47,701 nucleotides of DNA from Acidobacteriota bacterium (GCA_018269075.1 JAFDVJ010000133.1:1-47701), one strand, 5' to 3'. Shown: positions 7,768-17,600, counted from the stretch's first letter. A program made the numbers and translations. Notes: generated by a model from the letters alone, not told the origin.

Positions 7768-8961
7768 ATGAAAACAATAAATTTATACGGAGCGCGAATC
7801 TTCTTGCTGGCGACCGTGCTGGCTGCGTTCGCCCTGACCGCGACGACGAGCGTTTTCGCGCAGGACCTCAATCAACGACGCGCCGAAGCGATGAAGCTGG
7901 TCAGGGAAAACCGCTACATCGACGCGCTGCCGATCTTCGAGGAAATCGCCGTTCTGCTGCCGAAAGACGCCGAAGTCTGGGCGCATTACGGGGTCGCGAT
8001 CCTCGTCAATTCATCGACCCTCGAAACGCCCGCCGCCCGCAAGGCCGAGCGCAAGCGCGCGATCCAGGCGTTAACGAAAGCCAAACAGCTCGGGACGGAC
8101 GTCGTCACCGCGCTTCATTACCTCGACGTGATTCCGCCCGACGGCGGCGACGCCGACGCCTATTCGTCCGACGCCGAGGTCGATAAATACATCCGCGAGG
8201 GCGAGGGCCATTTCGGGCGCGGCGAGTATGCCGAAGCGTTCAAATCTTACGAAAAGGCTTATAAACTCAATCCGAAAAGCTACGAGGCGGCGCTTTTTAT
8301 GGGCGATTCGCTTTACGGCGCGAAGAGATACGCCGACTCCGAGAAATGGTTTGCGAAGGCGGCCGAGATCGATCCCGACCGCGAAGAAGCTTACCGCTAT
8401 TGGGGCGACGCGCTTTTTTATCAGGGGAAAAGCCGCGAAGGCTATCGCAAAATCGCCGAGGCCTTTATCGCCGATCCGTTTTCGCGGGTCGTCCGCGACC
8501 GTTTTTTCCGCGCCGTCGAGGAAGTCCAGGGCCGGCTCGCGCCGGGCTGTCAGGTGATTCCGCCGGGCGGGAAAATTTCCGGCGACATCAAATTCGATTT
8601 CGGGCTTTTACGGGCCGAGAACGGGACGATTTACTGGAAGCTTTACGACGAAACGCATCTCGCGTGGCAGATGACCGAATTCGGTAAGCGTTTTCCGGAC
8701 GAAAAGGAATACCGGCGCAGTCTGCCCGAAGAAACGGCGGCCCTGCGAAAGGTCGTCGAAGCGGTCAAAAAAGATACGAAGCTCAAGACTCCGGACGAGA
8801 GCCTGACCAACCTCGTCAAACTCGACGAGGCCGGACTGCTCGAAGCGTATATCTTTTTCGTTCGTCCGAACAGCGAGATTTTCGAGGATTATTACGATTA
8901 CCGGAAGAACAACCGCGACAAGCTGCGGCTCTTTTTGTTCGAAAACTTTTTCGTCTTTTAA
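7768..8961 (+). CDS. Exported tetratricopeptide-repeat protein
   Basis: A 397-residue protein with a signal peptide ending near TTSVFAQ (residues 1-31). TPR helices follow: residues about 35-70 (RENRYIDALPIFEEIAVLLPKDAE) and about 145-225, where GRGEYAEAFKSYEKAY, AKRYADSEKWFAKAAEIDP and a third unit are clear. The C-terminal 170 residues (from GCQVIPPGGKISGDIKFDFG) form a separate domain that I do not recognise, ending in an aromatic run FLFENFFVF. It is probably a periplasmic scaffold. The start at 7768 has an AGGAG ribosome site 6 nt upstream and begins the signal peptide, so the 45 extra upstream codons are rejected. A terminator closes the gene. Confidence 0.85.
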   Translation: MKTINLYGARIFLLATVLAAFALTATTSVFAQDLNQRRAEAMKLVRENRYIDALPIFEEIAVLLPKDAEVWAHYGVAILVNSSTLETPAARKAERKRAIQALTKAKQLGTDVVTALHYLDVIPPDGGDADAYSSDAEVDKYIREGEGHFGRGEYAEAFKSYEKAYKLNPKSYEAALFMGDSLYGAKRYADSEKWFAKAAEIDPDREEAYRYWGDALFYQGKSREGYRKIAEAFIADPFSRVVRDRFFRAVEEVQGRLAPGCQVIPPGGKISGDIKFDFGLLRAENGTIYWKLYDETHLAWQMTEFGKRFPDEKEYRRSLPEETAALRKVVEAVKKDTKLKTPDESLTNLVKLDEAGLLEAYIFFVRPNSEIFEDYYDYRKNNRDKLRLFLFENFFVF

Positions 8962-8983
8962 GAAAACCCGTTTAGCGAAAACG

Positions 8984-9021
8984 AAAAAAGACCGCGGCGA
9001 AAAGCGCCGGCGGTCTTTTTT
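8984..9021. terminator. Bidirectional terminator between convergent genes
   Basis: AAAAAAGACCGC (from 8984) pairs with GCGGTCTTTTTT (to 9021) around a GC-rich inner segment. A-tract and T-tract make it work in both directions, for the TPR gene (plus) and the FG-GAP gene (minus). Confidence 0.85.
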
Positions 9022-9046
9022 CGGGGCGGACGAGCGCGTCCGCGGT

Positions 9047-10075
9047 TTAATCGATCTGCCAGCCGGCGACCGGAAAATCGCCGTTCGCGCCCCATTCGAA
9101 GACGAGCATCGCGCCGTTGCCCGAGCGCCGGACGAAGAAATTGCAGTCGGCGTCGTTCGCGCCGTTGCGCCAGACGGCGACGTCGGTCTTGCCGTCGCCG
9201 TCGTAATCGCCCGGCACGAACGTGTCGCTCGCCGCGATTCCCCAGACGATCGGATTCGCGCCGGTTCCGCCGCCGTCGCGTTCGAGAATGTACCATCTCC
9301 AGTTCGTCCCGTCCGACCGGACGACCGCGAAATCGTTTTTCCCGTCGCCGTCGTAATCGCCCGGCACCGGAATGTCGTTGAACGGATCGAAGCCCCAGTC
9401 GATCGCTTCGTAGCCGCCGCTCGATTTGAGCAGCCAGAAACGGCCCGCGCCGCCGGCGTTCGTGTGGACGCAGAAATCGGCCCGCCCGTCGCCGTCGTAA
9501 TCGCCCGGCACGGCGCGGATGTTTCGCAGCAGGCCGAAATGGCCGAAGCCCCACGGCACGTAGGTCACGACGCCGGCCGGATTGTTCATCGTGCCGCGAT
9601 AAAACCACGTGCACTGGCCGTCGCTTCCGTTCGGGCAGCGATAGACCGAAACGTCGGCCTTGCCGTCGCCGTCGTAATCGGCGACGGTCGTCGGAATGTC
9701 GCCGCTCTGGCCGAAAGCCTCGATTTTCAACGTGTTGTTCGAGCTGTTGAGGATATAAAAGACGGCCTGGCCGGCTGACGGCCGCCAGACGGCGGCGTCG
9801 GTCTTGTCGTCGCCGTCGTAGTCTTCGGGCACGTCCCAGTCCTGACCGATGCCCCACGGAACGACGCCGGTCGCGGCCGAACCGTTCGTTTGAATGTACC
9901 AGTAACGCTGGCTGGCGCCGCCGAAATTTCCCGCGAGCGCCGCGCCCGTGTCGCGCGTGACGACGAAATCCGTTTTCCCGTCGCCGTTAAAGTCCGCCGG
10001 CGCGGCCGCAGCCCGAACCGTCCAGAACGTCAATAATAAAGCCGTAAAAACAATGCCTCGATAAATCTTCTTCAT
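9047..10075 (-). CDS. Secreted FG-GAP/VCBS repeat beta-propeller protein
   Basis: A 342-residue exported protein: signal peptide to about residue 24 (VRAAAAP), then six calcium-binding blades. Each blade has a loop of the form DYDGDGKTDVAVWR: DFNGDGKTDFVV, DYDGDDKTDAAV, DYDGDGKADVSV, DYDGDGRADFCV, DYDGDGKNDFAV, DYDGDGKTDVAV. DxDGDGxxD is the integrin-like FG-GAP metal motif, so a propeller stabilised by Ca2+ is expected at the cell surface or outside. The ligand is unknown. The blades are highly alike, suggesting recent internal duplication. It is transcribed alone and ends at a bidirectional terminator. Confidence 0.9.
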   Translation of the reverse strand: MKKIYRGIVFTALLLTFWTVRAAAAPADFNGDGKTDFVVTRDTGAALAGNFGGASQRYWYIQTNGSAATGVVPWGIGQDWDVPEDYDGDDKTDAAVWRPSAGQAVFYILNSSNNTLKIEAFGQSGDIPTTVADYDGDGKADVSVYRCPNGSDGQCTWFYRGTMNNPAGVVTYVPWGFGHFGLLRNIRAVPGDYDGDGRADFCVHTNAGGAGRFWLLKSSGGYEAIDWGFDPFNDIPVPGDYDGDGKNDFAVVRSDGTNWRWYILERDGGGTGANPIVWGIAASDTFVPGDYDGDGKTDVAVWRNGANDADCNFFVRRSGNGAMLVFEWGANGDFPVAGWQID

Positions 10076-10191
10076 TTTTCTCTCCCTGATTATTTTCGAT
10101 GTGAAAATGGTTTCCGTTATAAAAAGCGACGTTTCGGAAGAGAATCGCTAATCGGTCTTGAATTCGGCGAATTTTCGGATAAACTGATAGC

Positions 10192-10223
10192 GATTTCGGA
10201 TTTCGGATTTCGGATTTCGGATT
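10192..10223. repeat. ATTTCGG heptanucleotide tandem array
   Basis: About four consecutive ATTTCGG units in the gap between the divergent FG-GAP and saccharopine-dehydrogenase-like genes. The same 7-mer occurs at 16612, 20569, 22909 and 29572, including inside two genes. The rest of this 384-bp gap holds another inverted array (10350-10423) and nothing else that I recognise. Confidence 0.85.
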
Positions 10224-10349
10224 GTTTGAGATCGGGGCGGTTTGGCGGTTGGCGGCGGTTGACGGGGCTGAGAAGGAAATCTCGGGGCGGCATCGAGATG
10301 GCGTCGACGGAGAATAAATACTTTGGTTTTTAAATTTACTGACAAATTT

Positions 10350-10423
10350 GATCTTGGGTCTTTGATCTTGGGTCTTTGATTTGGGCTTGATTTTCAAAGG
10401 TCAAAGATCAAAGACCCAAGATC
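10350..10423. repeat. Inverted heptanucleotide array (GATCTTG/GGTCTTT)
   Basis: GATCTTG and GGTCTTT 7-mers alternate at 10350-10379. The complement lies at 10401-10423, so 20 bp pair without mismatch across a roughly 30-nt loop. It is immediately upstream of the oxidoreductase gene. Confidence 0.8.
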
Positions 10424-10459
10424 GAATTATCAAAAAATTAATAAAGGGGAATTGTTTTG

Positions 10460-11503
10460 ATGGGCGATTTTTTGATTTACGGGGCGAACGGTTACACGGG
10501 CGAATTGATCACGCGATTTGCCGCCGAGCGCGGTCTGAAGCCGCTGCTCGCGGGGAGAAACGCGGAGAAGATCGGCGCATTGGCGAAGAGATACGGTTTC
10601 GCGCACCGCGTTTTCGATCTCGGCGAGACGGAAAAGCTCGACGCCGCGCTCGGTGAGGTCGCGACGGTCCTCCACTGCGCGGGGCCGTTTTCCTTAACGA
10701 GCGCGAAAATGGTCGAGGCTTGTCTGCGCACCAAAACGCATTACACGGACATCACCGGCGAGATCGCGGTTTTCGAGGCGACGGCCGCGCGCGACGGCGC
10801 GGCGCAGGACGCCGGCGTGATGCTGATGCCGGGCGTCGGCTTCGACGTCGTGCCGTCGGACTGTCTGGCGCGGCATCTGAAGGACCGCCTGCCGTCGGCG
10901 ACGCGTTTGACGCTCGCGTTTTACGGGCTCGGCAAGATCTCGCACGGGACGCAGGCGACGATGACGATGAACGTCGGGCGCGGCGGCGCGATCCGCGAAG
11001 ACGGCGTGATCGTCGAGGTGCCGGCGGCGTGGAAGACGCGCGAGATCGATTTCGGCGAGACGGTCGAAACCGGCGTGACGATCCCGTGGGGCGACGTCGC
11101 GACCGCGTTTTATTCGACCGGCATCCCGAACATCGAGGTTTACACGATCGTTCCCGAACCGCAGCTCCGCCTGCTCCGGCTGAGCCGTTATCTCGGCTGG
11201 CTGCTCGCGACCGCGCCGGTCCAGCGCATCCTGCAGAAACAGATTCCCGCCGGCGGTCCGTCGGACGCCGAGCGCGCCGCCGGCCGGACCTATCTCTGGG
11301 GCGAAGCGGCGGACGACGCGGGAAACCGCGTCGAATCCCGCCAGAAAGGCGCGGAAGGATACACGCTGACGGCTTTGACGGCGCTTAAAATAACGGAAAA
11401 GATTTTAGCGGGGAATTTTCGCGCGGGTTTTCAAACCCCGGCGCGGGCTTACGGCGCGGACCTGATCCTTGAAATCGAGGGAGTCGAAAGAACGGATGTT
11501 TGA
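10460..11503 (+). CDS. Saccharopine dehydrogenase-like NAD(P)-binding oxidoreductase
   Basis: About 347 residues. The N-terminal Rossmann fold is clear: FLIYGANGYTGELITRFAAERG with GxNGxTG, then LLAGRNAEKI and VLHCAGPFS. The TDITGEIAVFEATAARDGAA and MLMPGVGFDVVPSDCLA segments fit the trans-acting enoyl reductase/saccharopine-dehydrogenase-like family, which includes polyketide-lipid enoyl reductases and many uncharacterised members. The substrate cannot be named. No signal peptide; a weakly hydrophobic stretch near residue 250 could touch membrane. The ATG at 10460 follows AAGGGGA at good spacing; a TTG three bases upstream is the alternative start. Flanked by inverted heptanucleotide arrays on both sides. 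Confidence 0.88.
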   Translation: MGDFLIYGANGYTGELITRFAAERGLKPLLAGRNAEKIGALAKRYGFAHRVFDLGETEKLDAALGEVATVLHCAGPFSLTSAKMVEACLRTKTHYTDITGEIAVFEATAARDGAAQDAGVMLMPGVGFDVVPSDCLARHLKDRLPSATRLTLAFYGLGKISHGTQATMTMNVGRGGAIREDGVIVEVPAAWKTREIDFGETVETGVTIPWGDVATAFYSTGIPNIEVYTIVPEPQLRLLRLSRYLGWLLATAPVQRILQKQIPAGGPSDAERAAGRTYLWGEAADDAGNRVESRQKGAEGYTLTALTALKITEKILAGNFRAGFQTPARAYGADLILEIEGVERTDV

Positions 11504-11507
11504 AGTC

Positions 11508-11622
11508 TTGAGTCTTAAGTCTTCAGTCCTGAGTCAGAAGATCGAAGGTCGAAGGTCAAAGACTAAAAGACAAAGACCGTAATCCAATGACTCAAGACTC
11601 AAGACTCAAAACTCAAGACTCA
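11508..11622. repeat. Inverted heptanucleotide array (AGTCTTG type)
   Basis: AGTCTTG, AGTCTTA, AGTCTTC and AGTCCTG run from 11508 to about 11535, and the complementary CAAGACT units run 11588-11622. Between them are GGTCGAA and GACAAAG units. It lies between the convergent oxidoreductase and small acidic gene and may form the end of both transcripts. Confidence 0.75.
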
Positions 11623-11631
11623 AAAAAATCG

Positions 11632-11835
11632 TTAGGCGGCGGTTTCAAACAGTGCAAGAATCTGTTTGCCTTCGTTCGAGCGCGGGTCGATCGTGCGCAG
11701 GTGCTTCTGGCCCTGCATTTCCCAGATCGCCGTCACCGTGCCGTCTTTTTCGACCGCGTGATAGGAAACGTCTTCCGTGTTATCCGTGTTTTCGGCGATT
11801 GCTTCTTCCGCCGCGACTGTTGCATTTTCTGACAT
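11632..11835 (-). CDS. Small acidic protein of unknown function
   Basis: A 67-residue protein with an acidic N-terminal half (EEAIAENTDNTED) and a compact C-terminal half (SYHAVEKDGTVTAIWEMQGQKHLRTIDPRSNEGKQ) that looks like a small beta domain. I do not recognise it. No signal peptide or membrane helix. The ATG at 11835 has AAGGAG about 15 nt upstream, rather far, but the frame has ordinary codon use and a clear stop. It lies downstream of the serine hydrolase start region on the same strand as that gene's neighbours, and is probably monocistronic. Confidence 0.6.
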   Translation of the reverse strand: MSENATVAAEEAIAENTDNTEDVSYHAVEKDGTVTAIWEMQGQKHLRTIDPRSNEGKQILALFETAA

Positions 11836-11926
11836 TTACTCTTAAAAAATCTCCTTGAATTGTTTCTCCAATAAAATTGTTAATGATACACGAATTTTCC
11901 CATATTTGCCAAAGAAAAGTCGAGTT

Positions 11927-13477
11927 TTATTTGTTAATTCTTTTCAGTTCGAGCTCGTAAAACCAGAAATCGTTGTTCGGCTGGTCGATCTTCAGCTGGT
12001 CGGTTTTGCCGTCCTTGTCGAGCGTGAACGTGACGAAGCCGCGCGGGAAGTTGTAATTGACCGAGCTCCGCCAATGGATCTGGAAAGTGTCGTTCTGCCA
12101 GTGTTCGAGATCGGCGACGAAGTTCGGCGCCGGCACGAGCCGCAGGACGAGCCGGCCGTTTTCCTCGGCGATCGTCACGTCGCCGTACATCTCGCTCGTG
12201 TAGGTGCCGGCGTAAGCTTTCAGATCGAGGCTCGGCTTGGTGTTCAGAACGCGCGCGGCGTCGACTTTCTGGCGTTCCTTTTCCTCGGCGGCCTTGCCGT
12301 CGGCGGCGCGTTTGAGGGCTTCGGCGTTCCAGTCGCGGGCCGGCGCGTCGGTGAAGACGTCGAAGATCTTGTTGCGCAGGATGCCGATCGCGTTAGTCTC
12401 GCTGTTCGTGAGGATCACGAACCCGAGATTTTCGGCCGGCATCATCGCCGTCTGCGAGATCATCCCGTCGAGTCCGCCGGTGTGGGAAACCACTTTGCGG
12501 CCGCGGTAATCGTTCAGGACCCAGCCGAGACCGTAACCCGAAAACATCTGCGTCGGCGCTTCTTTCGGCGGAAACTTGGCGATATTCATAAAGATGTTCT
12601 GCTGCCACATCTCGTTCGCCCGGTCGTCGCTGTAAATCTTTTTGCCTTCGAACGTGCCGTGATTGAGCTGCAGTCGGAGCCAGCGCGTGAGCTCGATGAC
12701 CGAGGAATTGAGGCCGACCGCGCCGACCGGATTGTCGACGTTGCCGAGCGGCAGCGCGCGCATCCTGCCGCCGAACGATTCGTTGTGCGGCGACGCGTAA
12801 TTGTCCTTGAGATCGCGAACGGTCGTCGTCGTCCGCGTCATCCCGAGCGGCGTCAGAATTCTTTCCTTAATGAAATCGCCCCATTTCTGCCCGGAAACCT
12901 TTTCGACGATCCGGCCGGCGGCGACGAACATCAGGTTCTGGTAGCCGTAACCGGCGCGAAAACCGCGAACGGGTTTCAGGTAACGGACGCGGCGCAGCAT
13001 CTCGTCGGTCGAATAGGTCGTGTCGTACCACAGCAGATCGCCGCTGAAGGTCGCGAGCCCGCTCCGGTGCGAGACGAGATCGCGGATCGTCATCTCGCGC
13101 GTCACGTACGGGTCGTACATCTGAAAATCGGGCAGGTATTTCGTGACCTTGTCGTCCCAGCCGCCGATTTTCTTCTCGTCGATCAGGATCGCCAGCGAAG
13201 CGGTCGTAAAGGCCTTCGAATTCGACGCGATCGCGAAGAGCGTGTTCTCGTCGACCTTGTCGGGCTTGTTGATGTCGCGCACGCCGTAGCCTTTGGCGAA
13301 AATCACCTTATCGTCCTTGACGACGGCGATCGCCATTCCCGGAATGTTCCAGTCGGCGCGCACTTTCGCGGCGTAGGCGTCGATCTCGGCGAGCTTTGCC
13401 GAATAGTCCTGCGCGAAGACGAAAGCGGTAAAAACGAAAAGCAGGAGAAAGGCGGAGCGGAGCTGATTTAGTTTCAT
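11927..13477 (-). CDS. Secreted class C beta-lactamase-like serine hydrolase
   Basis: A 516-residue exported hydrolase of the serine beta-lactamase/D-Ala-D-Ala carboxypeptidase superfamily. Signal peptide MKLNQLRSAFLLLFVFTAFVFAQ, cut at about residue 22. The SxxK nucleophile is in FAIASNSKAFT, the YxN motif in YGYQNLM, and the HxG third motif in VSHTGGLDG. A C-terminal DUF3471-like domain (AYAGTYTSEMYGDVTIAEENG onward) follows a linker. Members act as peptidases or esterases in the periplasm; the substrate is unknown. ATG at 13477 is preferred over the TTG at 13492 because TTGAGGAC lies 8 nt before it. It stands alone before the RAYT element. Confidence 0.92.
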   Translation of the reverse strand: MKLNQLRSAFLLLFVFTAFVFAQDYSAKLAEIDAYAAKVRADWNIPGMAIAVVKDDKVIFAKGYGVRDINKPDKVDENTLFAIASNSKAFTTASLAILIDEKKIGGWDDKVTKYLPDFQMYDPYVTREMTIRDLVSHRSGLATFSGDLLWYDTTYSTDEMLRRVRYLKPVRGFRAGYGYQNLMFVAAGRIVEKVSGQKWGDFIKERILTPLGMTRTTTTVRDLKDNYASPHNESFGGRMRALPLGNVDNPVGAVGLNSSVIELTRWLRLQLNHGTFEGKKIYSDDRANEMWQQNIFMNIAKFPPKEAPTQMFSGYGLGWVLNDYRGRKVVSHTGGLDGMISQTAMMPAENLGFVILTNSETNAIGILRNKIFDVFTDAPARDWNAEALKRAADGKAAEEKERQKVDAARVLNTKPSLDLKAYAGTYTSEMYGDVTIAEENGRLVLRLVPAPNFVADLEHWQNDTFQIHWRSSVNYNFPRGFVTFTLDKDGKTDQLKIDQPNNDFWFYELELKRINK

Positions 13478-13564
13478 CGAAAATGTCCTCAAATGGTCGG
13501 AGTTTTATTAAAGATTAGCACAAAATCGTGACCGCGAGCATCTTCGGCCCGCCTTCGCGCCAAA

Positions 13565-13774
13565 TTGGAGCGCGGGCATCTCTGCCCGCCCGTCCGTTCG
13601 AGCAAAGCGAAAACGGACGCCTCCGCGCACTTTCAAGCTCCGGTTTCACCGCTAACGTTCGCCCCGTCAGCCGCCGCGCCCGCGATTATTCGGTGGCTCT
13701 TCACCCGCGGGCGGCGGGCACGTTCGGCGCTGACGCGCGAACGCGCCGGCGGGCCGAGGATGCCCGCGCTCCAA
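13565..13774. repeat. Left REP/BIME unit
   Basis: Starts with TTGGAGCGCGGGCATC followed by the paired TGCCCGCC, and ends with a REP in reverse orientation finishing GCGCTCCAA. Inside lies a second hairpin, CGTCCGTT/AACGGACG. Together with the RAYT promoter region it fills the 370-bp gap after the hydrolase. Confidence 0.8.
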
Positions 13775-13803
13775 TTTGGGTTTGCGGCGGCTGGGTATTC
13801 GGT

Positions 13804-13809
13804 TATAAT
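13804..13809 (+). promoter_or_regulatory. -10 box of the RAYT gene
   Basis: A perfect TATAAT at 13804-13809, 39 bp before the RAYT start. A poor -35 (TTGCGG) lies about 16 bp upstream, so expression may be low, as expected for a tamed transposase. Confidence 0.45.
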
Positions 13810-13847
13810 AGGCCTCAAAATTTAGACCGATTACCTCAAAAAAAATT

Positions 13848-14420
13848 ATGAAAGGCTGGTATGACCGCGGCTATCTGCCTCATTTTGACGGCGGCGAAAT
13901 CCTGCAGTTTATTACATTGCATCTGGCGGATGCCGTTCCTCAAAAACTGCTCGACAAGTGGAAGCTCGAACTCGAACGCGAGAAAAAAGCAGCTCGCCGC
14001 AAACTGTTGTTCTGGCGGGTCGAAAAATATATCGATCGGGGATACGGCGAATGCTGTCTGAAACGCCGGGAAATTGCCGAACTCGTCCAAAACTCGCTGC
14101 TTCATTTCGACCGAAAGCGCTACAATCTGCTTTCATGGACGATTATGCCGAATCATCTCCATTGCCTGCTGCGGCCGCAGGAGAATATCGAGCTTAAAGA
14201 CATAATGCATTCGATCAAGTCATATACGGGATTCAAGGCGAATCGGCTTTTGGGCCGTCGCGGCAAATTCTGGCAGGAGGATTATTTCGACCGGTACATT
14301 CGCAATTACGAGCATTTTGAAAGCGCCGTCGATTACATCAATCTGAATCCCGTGAAAGCCGGGCTTTGCGAAAAAACCGCCGACTGGAAATTCGGCAGCG
14401 CATACTACCGGGTCGCTTAA
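13848..14420 (+). CDS. REP-associated tyrosine transposase (RAYT, IS200-like Y1)
   Basis: A 190-residue single-strand DNA transposase of the TnpA-REP type. The HUH motif is HLH in IMPNHLHCLL (about residues 101-110). The C-terminal FWQEDYFDRYIRNYEHFESAVDYINLNPVKAGL block is the RAYT hallmark and carries the candidate catalytic tyrosine. The N-terminal YLPHFDGGEILQFITLHLAD is also typical. RAYTs recognise and nick REP palindromes and are usually single-copy and domesticated; inverted REP units on both sides support this here. The ATG at 13848 starts the conserved N-terminus; no strong ribosome site is visible. The stop at 14420 abuts the right REP unit. Confidence 0.93.
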   Translation: MKGWYDRGYLPHFDGGEILQFITLHLADAVPQKLLDKWKLELEREKKAARRKLLFWRVEKYIDRGYGECCLKRREIAELVQNSLLHFDRKRYNLLSWTIMPNHLHCLLRPQENIELKDIMHSIKSYTGFKANRLLGRRGKFWQEDYFDRYIRNYEHFESAVDYINLNPVKAGLCEKTADWKFGSAYYRVA

Positions 14421-14628
14421 TTGGAGCGCGGGCATCCCTGCCCGCCGGCGCGTTTGCGCGTCAGCGCCGAACGCGCCCGACGCTTGCGGGTGAAAAGCCG
14501 ACGGACGAATGCAAGCGGTCTCGAAACGATCGGACTTTCGCGGTGAAACCGAGGCTTGAAAATGCGCCGGCGCGGCGTCCGTTTTCGCTTTGCTCGAACG
14601 GACGGGCGGGCAGGGATGCCCGCGCTCC
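14421..14628. repeat. Right REP/BIME unit (inverted copy of the left)
   Basis: Begins TTGGAGCGCGGGCATC at 14421, directly after the RAYT stop, and ends GATGCCCGCGCTCC at 14628. Its inner GCGTCCGTT part is the reverse complement of the inner part of the left unit. It also lies 6 bp past the mannosidase stop and may serve as that gene's terminator. Confidence 0.8.
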
Positions 14629-14634
14629 CGGTGG

Positions 14635-17600
14635 TTATTCGATGATGAGCTCGTCGGCGAAGATGAAGGCGTCGTTGCCGGCGCCCGGATGCCACGCGGG
14701 GATCCTGCCCAAATTATAGGCCCGGACGCGGACGAAGCGGGTTTTCACGGGTTTGATCTCCTGAACGAAATCGCGCGTTCTTTTTTCCATATCGTCGGGC
14801 GCGACGTCGGTTTTGAGGTCGGCGACCGGCGTGAAATTCTCGCCGTCGTCCGAGATCTCGAACGTGATGTGCGTCGGCATCCAGATCCACGAGCGCGCGA
14901 TCTGCAGAAAACCGCCGCCGACCCGGTGAATTTCGGTTTCCTTTTTGAGGTCGATGACGGCGATGAGATCGTCCGGCTGGTAGCCCTGCCATTCGCCCGA
15001 GGCGTAATTGACCGTCCCGCGAATGCCGTCGATCAGCGCTTCATCGCCGCCGCCGGTATACTGGCGGTTGTATTTCCTCAGCAGGCGGATCGTCCAGTCG
15101 TGCGGCATCCGGTTGATGCGGGACTCGACCGTCGGGCTTTTTTCGCCTTTCTGGTTTATCACGAACGCTTTGAGAACCGTCGTCTTATCGAGCGTCAGCG
15201 GCTTCGCGTAAACGGCTGATTTTTCGTCCGGTTCGCTTCCGTCGAGCGTGTAGAAGATTTTCAGTCCGGGATCAGCGGCGATCCGGACTTCCGTCCGGTC
15301 GCGGAAGATGCGCGGCGCTTCGATCGCCGGGACGGCCGGGAAATCGTTGAGAATCTTCGAAAACGGCATTTCCGTGAACCAGTCGCGGACCGGCGCGTCC
15401 GTCATCTCGAACTCGAGCGTGCCGCCGTTCATCAGATTTTCGTGCGTGAAATAGGCCTTTCGCTGCTCGTATCCGTTGAGGCGGGCGGATTTGATGTAGA
15501 TGTTCCGGTCGGAGACGTTCGGCGCTTTGATCGTAAAGGTTTTGCCGTTTTCGAGATTGATCTTCGCCTCCCTGAAAATCGGCGTTCCGAAGGCGTAAAG
15601 CGGCTGCGACGGGTTGACTTCGTAAAAGCCGAGCGCGCTCAGGATGTACCACGCCGACATCTGGCCGCAGTCCTCGTTGCCGATCAGGCCGTCGGGCGCC
15701 GGTTTGTAGAATTCGTCGAGAATTTTTCGGACGGTCCGCTGCGTCTTCCACGGCTCGCCGGCGTAATCGTAAAGATAGGCGATTGCGTGCGACGGCTCGT
15801 TGCCGTGCGCGTACTGGCCGATCAGGCCGGTGATGTCGGGCTGTTCGCGGCCGGTCAGCTTGTCTTCGGTCGTGAACAGGCCGTCGAGCTTTTTGGCGAA
15901 ATTTTCGCGGCCGCCGAACAGTTCCATTAAACCGGAAACGTCCTGCGGGACGAAAAACGTGTAGACCCACGCGTTGCCTTCGGTGTAGTGGAGCGTCACC
16001 TCGTTCGGCTGAAACGGCGCGATAAAGCCGCCGTTTTGCTTGGGCCGCATAAAGCCGGTCTGCCGGTCGAAGAGGTTTTTGTAATTCTGGGCGCGGCGGA
16101 TGTATTTCATATAATCGTCGCCGAGCGCGGTCTGGCGCGGCGTCGGTTTCAGGTGATCGTCCTCGTCGTCGCCCGTGACCGGCGCTTTGTGGACCGTCGC
16201 CATATACAGAACGCCCGCCATCTGCGCGATGCAGTAATCGTCGTAGGCGTATTCGAGCGTCCGCGAGACCGATTCGTTCTCGTCCTCCATCGAGACGAAG
16301 CCCTGTTTTCGATAGGCCTTCAAACCGAAATGATCGAGCTCGGCCGAATGTTTGGCGGCCGCGAACGCCTTGTCGTAATCGAAGCCCTTGATGTCTTTGG
16401 CCATCGCGTCGGCGATCACCGGCACGGCGTGATAGCCGATCATCGTGTCGGTCTCGTTGCCGGCCAGCTCCCAGACCGGCAGCCGGCCGCCCTGCTCGTA
16501 CTGGCGGATGAACGTGTTGATGAATTCGACCGTCCGGCGCTGATCGACGATCGTGTAGAGCGGATGCGCCGCGCGAAACGTGTCCCAGAGCGAAAAGACC
16601 GTGTATTGGTGGGATTTCGGATTTCGGATTTCGGATTTCGGATTCTGGTCGTCGGCGATATTGTGGGTTTTTTTATCGAGGCCGCGGTAATTGCCGTCCG
16701 TGTCGTCGAAGACGTTCGGCTGGATGTTCAGATGATAGAGCGCCGTGTAGAAATTCTTCATCTGCGCGTCGGTGCCGCCGGCGACTTCGATCTTCGAAAG
16801 CTCGCGGTTCCACGCGGTTTTCGCGTTTTGCCGGACTTTTTCGAAATCCCAGCCGGGAATTTCCGCCGCTAAGTTTTTTCGCGCGCCTTCGATGCTGACC
16901 GGCGAGAGCGCGACCTTGACGAGAATCTGCTCGCCGGCTTTGGTCTTAAAATAAAACGCGGCTTTTCTGTTTTCGACGCCGTTCGGTCCGGAGATGCTTT
17001 CGATCGATTCCTTCGAAATCGTAAACGGTTTTGAAAACTCGGCGACGAAATAAACGATCTGGTCTTTCGCCCAGCTCGCCGAGCGGCGATAACCTTCGAC
17101 GCGGTTGTTGCCGACGATCTTGAGTTCCGAATCCAGAACCCGGTCGCGCCATTTCAGATCGAGAACGATATTCGCTTTATCGCTTTGCGGAAACGTGTAA
17201 CGGTGAAGCCCGACCCTTTCGGTCGCGGTCAGTTCGGCCGTCACGCCGTTGTCGAGCCTGACCGAATAATAACCGGGCGTCGCGGTTTCGTTCGTGTGCG
17301 AAAAGCCGGATTTGAAATTGTCGAAATTCACTTCGCCGACCGTCGGCATCAGCAGGATGTCGCAGTAATCGGGAATGCCGGTGCCGTTCAGATGCGTGTG
17401 CGAAAAGCCGTAAATGATCGAATCCGAATAATGATAGCCGGACGAGCCGTCCCAGTCGTCGCCGCGCGTGTCGGGCGAGAGCTGGACCATTCCGAACGGC
17501 ACGGTCGCGCCCGGAAACGTGTGGCCGTGGCCGCCCGTCCCGATAAACGGATCGACGTAGCGTGTGTAGTCGACCGTCTGCGCGCCGGCCGCGAGCGTCA

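Larger units (their letters stand above)
13565..14628. mobile_element. RAYT transposase flanked by inverted REP units
   Basis: The RAYT gene sits between two about 210-bp units (13565-13774 and 14421-14628) that are reverse complements of each other. Each unit is bounded by REP palindromes with core GCGGGCA/TGCCCGC preceded by GGAG. This matches the known REP/BIME organisation around REP-associated tyrosine transposases. No target duplication is evident. Confidence 0.8.

Noticed and set aside
11855..13471. Plus-strand frame opposite the serine hydrolase
   Set aside because: Shadow frame with no family pattern.
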